Positions 7,351 through 11,482 of a stretch of 11,482 nucleotides of DNA are shown here, one piece after another. The notes under the pieces are model-generated. The model saw nothing but the letters and a program-made list of their open reading frames with translations, was not told where the DNA came from and ran no database searches. The stretch spans positions 1 to 11,482 of the forward strand of contig CANEDJ010000042.1 of the NCBI GenBank assembly GCA_947426265.1, given 5' to 3'. The position numbers and the translations under genes were made by a program. The stretch comes from MGBC102946 sp022793145 (GTDB lineage: Bacteria; Bacillota_I; Bacilli_A; RF39; UBA660). Within the stretch, counting starts at the first letter, position 1. Each line of letters opens with the position of its first letter.

Positions 7351-7953
7351 GTGTCAAGATACACAGGACCAAGTTACAGAAAATCACGTCGTTTAGGATT
7401 TTCTACATTAGAAACTGGTAAAGATATCGCAAAACGTCCTTTTGCTCCAGGACAACATGGAAATAAAAGAGCAAAAAAATTATCTAACTATGGAGTACAA
7501 TTACAAGAAAAACAAAAAGTTAGATTTATGTATGGATTAAGTGAAAAACAATTCCACACATTATTCTTAAAAGCTGGTAAACAAAAAGGTGTACATGGTG
7601 AAAACTTCTTAAAATTACTAGAAAGTCGTTTAGATAATTTAGTATATAGAATTGGATTTGCAACTACTAGAAAAGGTGCAAGACAATTTGTAAATCATGG
7701 ACATGTAACAGTAAATGGAAAAAAAGTTGATATTCCATCTTACCAATGTAAGCCAGGTGATGTAATTGCAATTAAAGAAAATGCAAAAGAAATGGCTATT
7801 GTTAAATCATCTTTAGAAGCATTAAATAAACGCGTTGAATTTGTAACTTACGATGAATCAAAAATGGCTGGTACTTATGTAAGATATCCAGAGAGAAGCG
7901 AATTAAATGCAGATATTAATGAATCATTAATCGTTGAATTTTATAACCGTTAA
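7351..7953 (+). CDS. rpsD: 30S ribosomal protein S4
   Basis: S4 is a primary 16S rRNA-binding protein that starts 30S assembly, contributes to decoding accuracy, and often represses its own synthesis. The 200-aa protein has the typical start MSRYTGPSYRKSRRLG, then FAPGQHG (31-37), and the S4 RNA-binding domain at about 92-142 (SRLDNLVYRIGFATTRKGAR, then VTVNGKKVDIPSY). The four-cysteine zinc site near the N-terminus of some S4 proteins is missing, so this is the zinc-free form common in low-GC Gram-positives. Translation starts at GTG 7351, with AAGGGAG 8 bases upstream. It has its own promoter and structured leader and ends in a weak intrinsic terminator. Confidence 0.98.
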   Translation: MSRYTGPSYRKSRRLGFSTLETGKDIAKRPFAPGQHGNKRAKKLSNYGVQLQEKQKVRFMYGLSEKQFHTLFLKAGKQKGVHGENFLKLLESRLDNLVYRIGFATTRKGARQFVNHGHVTVNGKKVDIPSYQCKPGDVIAIKENAKEMAIVKSSLEALNKRVEFVTYDESKMAGTYVRYPERSELNADINESLIVEFYNR

Positions 7954-7976
7954 AAACTACTTATGCAGTTTTTTTT
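7952..7976 (+). terminator. rpsD intrinsic terminator
   Basis: AAAACT (7953-7958) pairs with AGTTTT (7967-7972), with a possible inner C-G pair around a TTAT loop, followed by a run of T up to 7976. The stem is short and A/T-rich, so some read-through is likely. Its 3' arm lies where the -35 of the next promoter would be. Confidence 0.68.
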
Positions 7977-7985
7977 ATCAATATT

Positions 7986-7994
7986 TGTTATAAT
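7986..7994 (+). promoter_or_regulatory. extended -10 promoter of the 330-aa membrane protein gene
   Basis: TGTTATAAT gives a perfect -10 hexamer (7989-7994) with TGn. The -35 position (7966-7971) is a poor match and sits inside the rpsD terminator. TAGGAG precedes ATG 8019. Confidence 0.6.
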
Positions 7995-8018
7995 ACTTTT
8001 AGAAAGTAGGAGTTTTGT

Positions 8019-9011
8019 ATGCAAAAAAAAATTGATTTTTTATTAAAATTAGGAATGCTTTTCTTTTCTATATTAGTTATTTGTTACTTTGTGGTTGGAA
8101 TGAAAGCAGAACATTTTATAATAAATGATGTTCCTTATTCATTAACTCAAACAGAGAATATAATTTTATCTTTTGTTTTCGCACTTATTTTTTTATTTGT
8201 TTTCTTTTCGGTCCCTCCATTTGGATTTATTACTTATTATTTAATTTATAGAACCATTACACAAAATAAAATACGAAAAAATTCTAAGTTTGAACAAAAA
8301 AATTTAGAATATTGTAGAGAACATTTAAACAATCTCTCCCCTTCTTTACTATCTTATTTAGATAATTTTGAATTAGAGTATGAAAAAGATATCTGTGCTC
8401 ATATTTTAAAATTAATTTATGAAAAATATATTTCTATAGAAAATAATCAATTCATTATAACAAACAAAGATACAAATATGTTATCAGAGTCAGATTTATT
8501 TATTTTAAATTCTATAAAAGAAAAGAAAATTAATTTTATGTTTAAAAATCAATATGAAAAAGTAATTGAACAAGAAGCAAAAGAACAAAATTTAATAACC
8601 AATAAAAATGAACAAACTGGAAAATTTATTCTTCAATTTTTTAGTCTTATCTTTTTAAGTGTTTTTTTGGGTCAATTTGCAATTGCTTTTACTATAAAAA
8701 ACATTCAAAATTTCTCTTTAATTTTTATTTTAATTGATATTATATTAATGTTTCTTCCAGGAATTATAATGGTTTATATGTTTATAAAAATATTTATTGT
8801 ATTTCATTCAAAATGTAATTTAATTAGGACAAAAAAAGGAAATCAAATTTTAAAAAATGCGAAAGGACTTAAAAAGTTTTTACAAGATTTTAGTAATCTT
8901 GGCAATAGCACCTGGAAAGAAGTGTATACAAGAGATTATTACTTAATTTATGCAGTTGTTTTTGGAATCAATGAAAAAATTCCAAAAGAAATTATAGAAA
9001 TGTTAAAATAA
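8019..9011 (+). CDS. DUF2207-like membrane protein, short form
   Basis: The 330-aa protein has four hydrophobic segments at about 8-27, 46-78, 203-226 and 232-262. A charged cytoplasmic-looking block (about 80-200) separates the two pairs. The block contains LSPSLLSYLDNF and DICAHILKLIYEKYISIE (about 106-141), similar to the winged-helix-like segment of DUF2207 membrane proteins. The tail KGLKKFLQDFS (282-292), W299 and YYLIYAVVFG (307-316) looks like the conserved DUF2207 C-terminus. The large N-terminal extracellular domain of typical DUF2207 proteins is missing, replaced by one hairpin. The function of the family is unknown. Family placement is by eye and moderate; that this is an integral membrane protein is firm. 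Confidence 0.8.
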   Translation: MQKKIDFLLKLGMLFFSILVICYFVVGMKAEHFIINDVPYSLTQTENIILSFVFALIFLFVFFSVPPFGFITYYLIYRTITQNKIRKNSKFEQKNLEYCREHLNNLSPSLLSYLDNFELEYEKDICAHILKLIYEKYISIENNQFIITNKDTNMLSESDLFILNSIKEKKINFMFKNQYEKVIEQEAKEQNLITNKNEQTGKFILQFFSLIFLSVFLGQFAIAFTIKNIQNFSLIFILIDIILMFLPGIIMVYMFIKIFIVFHSKCNLIRTKKGNQILKNAKGLKKFLQDFSNLGNSTWKEVYTRDYYLIYAVVFGINEKIPKEIIEMLK

Positions 9012-9028
9012 CTTGCATTTCTTTTTTT
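8996..9028 (+). terminator. terminator of the 330-aa gene, overlapping its stop
   Basis: AGAAATG (8996-9002) pairs with CATTTCT (9016-9022) over a 13-base loop that contains the TAA stop. It is followed by an uninterrupted T run to 9028. The 3' arm also contains part of the -35 of the next gene. Confidence 0.7.
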
Positions 9029-9040
9029 ATTTGTTATACT
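9013..9040 (+). promoter_or_regulatory. promoter of the kinase-like gene
   Basis: TTGCAT (9013-9018), a 16-base spacer made mostly of the upstream terminator's T run, then TATACT (9035-9040) with the TGn extension (9032-9034). AAAGGTGAT at 9047-9055 is the ribosome site. Confidence 0.7.
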
Positions 9041-9058
9041 ATATCGAAAGGTGATTTC

Positions 9059-9862
9059 ATGGAAGACATTTATTTTAACCATAGAAAAAATTTAGAAGAA
9101 ATACACCAACTCTACTATTGGAATTATGGAAGTGAGGGGGTGATTTACCGAATACCAGATGGAAAAAGAAATATATTAATGAAAATATTTTTTGATCACT
9201 ATAACAGAAAACCTTTTCCAATAGAAACCATGCAAAATAAAAAAAGAAAAATTGATGTATTAAAAAATATAACATTGCCAAATAGAGTTCAAGTAGAAGG
9301 TAGAATTTTTTTACAAGATAAATTTATTGGGTATTTGTTAGGAGAAGCTATGAATTTCCAAGACTTTTCACTCAATACTTTCACAACGTTTCAAAAATTG
9401 GAATTTTTAAAAAGATTAAGAAATCAATTAACAAGATTTCATGAATTAGGGATTATTTATGGTGATTTAAAAAGTGATAATGTTTTGGCGCATTATAGCA
9501 ACTACAAATTAGGTTGTCTTTGCGATTTAGATAATGCACAAGTTGGAAATCTTCCCATTGATATTAAAAGTGATTATGTAGATGAATTTTTATACCAATA
9601 TGGAGAAGTTGACGCAATGTTAGATTGGTATGTATTTAACTTATTTACTTTGGAAACTATTTATGGACTAGATAAGACTAGTTGTACAGCTTATGAAGAA
9701 ACAAGATCATATATGGATCAATATAAAGGAAGTTGTGAAGTGTTAAGAAAAATGCAACATATAACACCACAATATGAAGGATCTTTACTGATTGATGAAC
9801 CAAAGTTTTATAAAGAAATAGGAATACAATATTATAAAAAGGGGCTGAGTAGAAATGAATAA
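9059..9862 (+). CDS. protein-kinase-like (Hanks-type fold) protein
   Basis: The 267-aa protein shows a compact kinase fold: a glycine-rich loop NYGSEGVIYRI (22-32), an ATP-anchoring lysine in LMKIF (K42), catalytic loop YGDLKSDN (134-141, D136, K138, N141) in place of HRDxKxxN, and metal-binding CDLDN (155-159, D156) in place of DFG. All residues needed for catalysis appear present, so it is probably active on a protein or small molecule. It lacks the transmembrane helix and PASTA domains of PrkC and is closer in style to small stand-alone kinase-like proteins. The target is unknown. No partner phosphatase lies in the window. The last six codons lie inside a terminator/inverted repeat that recurs beyond the insertion sequence, so the C-terminal tail may have been remodelled by that repeat. 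Confidence 0.83.
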   Translation: MEDIYFNHRKNLEEIHQLYYWNYGSEGVIYRIPDGKRNILMKIFFDHYNRKPFPIETMQNKKRKIDVLKNITLPNRVQVEGRIFLQDKFIGYLLGEAMNFQDFSLNTFTTFQKLEFLKRLRNQLTRFHELGIIYGDLKSDNVLAHYSNYKLGCLCDLDNAQVGNLPIDIKSDYVDEFLYQYGEVDAMLDWYVFNLFTLETIYGLDKTSCTAYEETRSYMDQYKGSCEVLRKMQHITPQYEGSLLIDEPKFYKEIGIQYYKKGLSRNE

Positions 9863-9882
9863 TTTTTATTCAGTTCTTTTTT
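9836..9882 (+). terminator. terminator of the kinase-like gene
   Basis: 9836-9850 (five A, four G, CTGAGT) pairs along its full length with 9868-9882 (ATTCAG, TTC, six T), using several G-U pairs, over a 17-base loop. An alternative inner hairpin TGAATAA / TTATTCA (9856-9862 / 9866-9872) is also possible. The 5' arm is inside the coding sequence. Confidence 0.7.
9841..9873 (+). repeat. left arm of a ~33-bp inverted repeat flanking the IS
   Basis: Nearly identical, in reverse complement, to 11312-11345; the only difference is one extra T in the right copy. It contains the last codons and stop of the kinase-like gene and most of its terminator hairpin. Confidence 0.9.
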
Positions 9883-9915
9883 ATTAGTAAAAAAAGGTAA
9901 AGAAAAAAGTGAATA

Positions 9916-9943
9916 GAGTCTGTAAATAAATCTGTGTAAATAG
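9916..9943 (+). repeat. left terminal inverted repeat of the IS
   Basis: 28 bases beginning GAGTCTGT and ending with the core CTGTGTAAATAG. They match the reverse complement of 11283-11310 at 21 positions. Confidence 0.85.
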
Positions 9944-9982
9944 AAATCTTTCCATGACAAAATAAAAGAAATGGAGAGATTT
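9944..9982 (+). promoter_or_regulatory. hairpin hiding the transposase ribosome binding site
   Basis: AAATCTTTCCAT (9944-9955) pairs with ATGGAGAGATTT (9971-9982) over 12 positions with one G-U, around a 15-base loop. The Shine-Dalgarno GGAGAG lies in the 3' arm, 10 bases before the ATG. Transcripts that enter from outside would contain both arms and be poorly translated, a known way for insertion sequences to avoid activation by neighbouring promoters. Confidence 0.75.
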
Positions 9983-9987
9983 TTATT

Positions 9988-11195
9988 ATGAAAGAAAATA
10001 AAAAGGGAAAAGAAATATTAAAAATATTACAAGAGAATTATGAAATAGAAACAGCACAAGATTTATCAGGAGCAATAAAAGACTTATTTAAAGATGCGTT
10101 ACAACAAATGATGAATGCAGAGTTTGATACATCTATGGGATATTCAAAATACGATAAGAAAACAGAAAAAATAATTATAGAAATGGTACTACAAAAAATA
10201 GTTTAAAAAGTGAGTTTGGAGAATTTGAGTTTGAAACACCAAGAGATAGAAATGGAGAGTTTGAACCTAGAATAGTTCCAAAAAATAAAAGAGATGTATC
10301 AGGAATAGAAGATAAGATTATTTCCCTTTATGGAAGAGGATTAACTACAAGAGAAATAAACGAACAAATACAGGATTTGTATGGAATAGAAGTATCAGCA
10401 ACAATGGTAAATAATATAACAGATCAAATAATACCAGAAATAAAAGAATGGCAAGAAAGACCATTAGATGAAGTGTATCCATTTGTATTTATAGATGCAG
10501 TTCACTTTAGTGTAAAAGAAGATAATCGAATTGTTAAAAAAGCAGCTTATATAGTATTAGGAGTAACAGTAGAAGGTTTTAAAGAAATATTAGGAATATG
10601 GATAGGAGAAAATGAATCAGCAAAGTATTGGTTGGGAGTTTTAAACGAATTAAAACAAAGAGGAGTAAAAGACATATTAATAATGTGTAGTGATAATTTA
10701 ACAGGAATAAAAGAAGCAATAAATGCAGCATATCCAGATACTATTCAACAAAGGTGCATTGTTCATATGATTAGAAATTCGGTTAAATTTGTTAATTATA
10801 AAGATTTGAAAGAATTTACTTCTGACTTAAAATTAATATATACTTCAGTAACAGAGAAAGAAGCATATGAAAAATTACAGGAAGTAAAAAATAAATGGTC
10901 TGATAAATATGCCCAAGCATTTAAAATATGAGAGACAAATTGGGATGCAATTTGCCCATTCTTCCAATTTTCAGATAAAATTAGAAAGATAATGTATACA
11001 ACTAATACTATTGAATCACTCAATAGGCAATTTAGAAAATATACAAAAACTAAATCTGTATTTCCAACAGATATGTTGTTATTAAAATGCTTATACTTAT
11101 CTACTAAAAATATATCTAAAAAATGGGATCAAGCTTATAGAAATTGGGGACCTATTTTATCTGAATTATCTATTATGTTTGATAACAGAATATAA
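9988..11195 (+). pseudogene. IS256-family transposase, broken by frameshift and TGA
   Basis: The intact form would be about 402 aa. The first 61 codons read in one frame (SGAIKDLFKDALQQMM, then GYSKYDKK). The homology then continues one base back as NNYRNG, SEFGEFEFETPRDRNGEFEP and onward, so one A appears to be lost from the A run at 10166-10171. The DDE residues are all present: Asp at 10494-10496 in VFIDAVHF, Asp at 10692-10694 in MCSDNLTG, and Glu at 11013-11015 in TTNTIESLNR. The C-terminal signature QRCIVHMIRNS is also seen. A TGA at 10929-10931 interrupts AFKI-stop-ETNWD exactly where the family has Trp (SWRxNWDEL). Two independent lesions argue for a dead copy, yet the rest is well preserved, so decay is recent. 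Confidence 0.92.
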
Positions 11196-11238
11196 AGTTC
11201 TTTGAAAATTAATTATTATATGTTATTATTTAAATAAC

Positions 11239-11263
11239 AAAAAAGGAACTATATTAAAGTTCC
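11239..11263 (-). terminator. leftward terminator inside the IS right end
   Basis: On the minus strand GGAACT (11258-11263) pairs with AGTTCC (11245-11250) over a 7-base loop, followed by six T (11239-11244). It would stop transcription entering the IS from the right. Next to it is a 7-bp palindrome, TGTTATT/AATAACA (11221-11239). Confidence 0.65.
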
Positions 11264-11282
11264 AAATTATCATAGTTAGATG

Positions 11283-11310
11283 CCATTTACACAGAATTCA
11301 GGACACACTC
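11283..11310 (-). repeat. right terminal inverted repeat of the IS
   Basis: 28 bases; read on the minus strand they begin GAGTGTGT and contain the core CTGTGTAAAT shared with the left end. Confidence 0.85.
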
Positions 11311-11311
11311 G

Positions 11312-11345
11312 CTGAAATAAAAATTATTCATTTCTACTCAGCCCC
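11312..11345 (-). repeat. right arm of the inverted repeat flanking the IS
   Basis: 34 bases matching the left arm (9841-9873) in reverse complement with a single inserted T. It begins one base after the IS end. Read on the minus strand it is the same hairpin as the kinase-gene terminator, but its T run is gone, because the IS begins where it would be. Confidence 0.9.
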
Positions 11346-11482
11346 CAAATTCAGTCTTTCTTCTAATTATCCTATATTATCATTTTAGCACATTTTTTTA
11401 GGACACGCAACGGACATGTTTTTAAATACAGCTCTAAGGAGTGAAAATTTTTCGCAATCATCATTTATGATATAATTAAGTA
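11346..11482. other. right-edge intergenic region with two promoter-like motifs
   Basis: No convincing gene is visible in this stretch. On the plus strand an extended -10, TGATATAAT (11468-11476), points right and may serve a gene beyond the window; its -35 is weak. On the minus strand TGCTAAAAT (11384-11392) is a possible extended -10 pointing towards the inverted repeat and IS. GGACAC/GGACAT is repeated around 11401-11417. Confidence 0.4.

Larger units (their letters stand above)
9916..11310 (+). mobile_element. IS256-family insertion sequence with inactivated transposase
   Basis: The element is about 1.4 kb, bounded by 28-bp imperfect inverted repeats (21 of 28 identical, with a shared 10-base core CTGTGTAAAT). 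Inside is one IS256-type DDE transposase, interrupted by a frameshift and a stop. I see no clean 8-9-bp target duplication: the bases at 9907-9915 and 11311-11319 share only a few positions. The ends could be off by a few bases, or the flanks have changed since insertion. Confidence 0.88.

Noticed and set aside
9855..9887. 10-codon frame beginning MNNFYS after the kinase gene, and a similar start in the right repeat arm on the minus strand
   Set aside because: It lies in the loop and stem of the terminator. The two copies diverge right after the repeat, so this is a by-product of the repeated sequence.
9907..11319. Target-site duplication of the IS
   Set aside because: The flanks (AAGTGAATA and GCTGAAATA) share only a partial pattern; not a credible 8-9-bp direct repeat.
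11400..11417. Repeated GGACAC/GGACAT near 11401, resembling the GGACACAC at the IS right end
   Set aside because: Too short to be a second IS end, and no matching partner end was found in the window.
11385..11482. Minus-strand frame open from the window edge to a TAA at 11385-11387 (about 32 codons)
   Set aside because: No recognisable protein features, and it overlaps promoter-like motifs on both strands; too short to call at an edge.
1..11482. CRISPR arrays, tRNA or rRNA genes
   Set aside because: No regularly spaced repeats, no tRNA-like cloverleaf and no rRNA sequence were seen on reading both strands.

Overview
The window is AT-rich DNA from a low-GC, spore-forming Bacillota, most likely of the Bacilli/Erysipelotrichia type. 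The evidence is an alpha/beta small acid-soluble spore protein behind a sigma-G-like promoter, an EzrA homologue, and an ezrA/rpsD/thiI/ssp neighbourhood that resembles Bacillus gene order. The standard bacterial code fits: I count 15 TGG Trp codons in the genes, and nearly all stops are TAA.

Left part (1-3405, minus strand): a promoter near 3331 drives a probable three-gene operon. It encodes an RsmF/YebU-type m5C rRNA methyltransferase, an unrecognised 160-aa protein, and the tRNA 4-thiouridine enzyme ThiI. The last two genes overlap by an ATGA. The spore DNA-protecting SASP gene lies downstream, with its own candidate forespore promoter. The cysteine desulfurase that often sits next to thiI in Bacilli is absent from the window.

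Middle (3358-7350): a 637-aa HD-domain phosphohydrolase is transcribed divergently from the operon and converges on ezrA, with which it shares a bidirectional terminator. ezrA and rpsD are divergent. The rpsD leader is about 150 nt long. It contains a long-range helix and a hairpin that covers the Shine-Dalgarno sequence, as expected for feedback control by S4.

Right of rpsD (7954-9887): two monocistronic genes follow, a four-segment membrane protein resembling the C-terminal half of DUF2207 proteins and a small protein-kinase-like protein. In each case the preceding terminator is packed against or into an extended -10 promoter for the gene.

Right end (9841-11482): an IS256-family insertion sequence with 28-bp imperfect terminal inverted repeats carries a transposase broken by a -1 frameshift and an in-frame TGA at a conserved Trp position. 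The DDE residues survive. A 12-bp hairpin covers the transposase ribosome binding site, and an outward-transcript terminator sits near the right end. The whole element lies between two inverted copies of a roughly 33-bp terminator-like sequence. The last 137 bases hold only promoter-like motifs. I do not see a clearly new multi-gene system. The most interesting items are the inverted terminator repeat around the IS, the transposase RBS hairpin, the S4 leader, the sigma-G promoter with an overlapping palindrome, and the unknown 160-aa operon protein.
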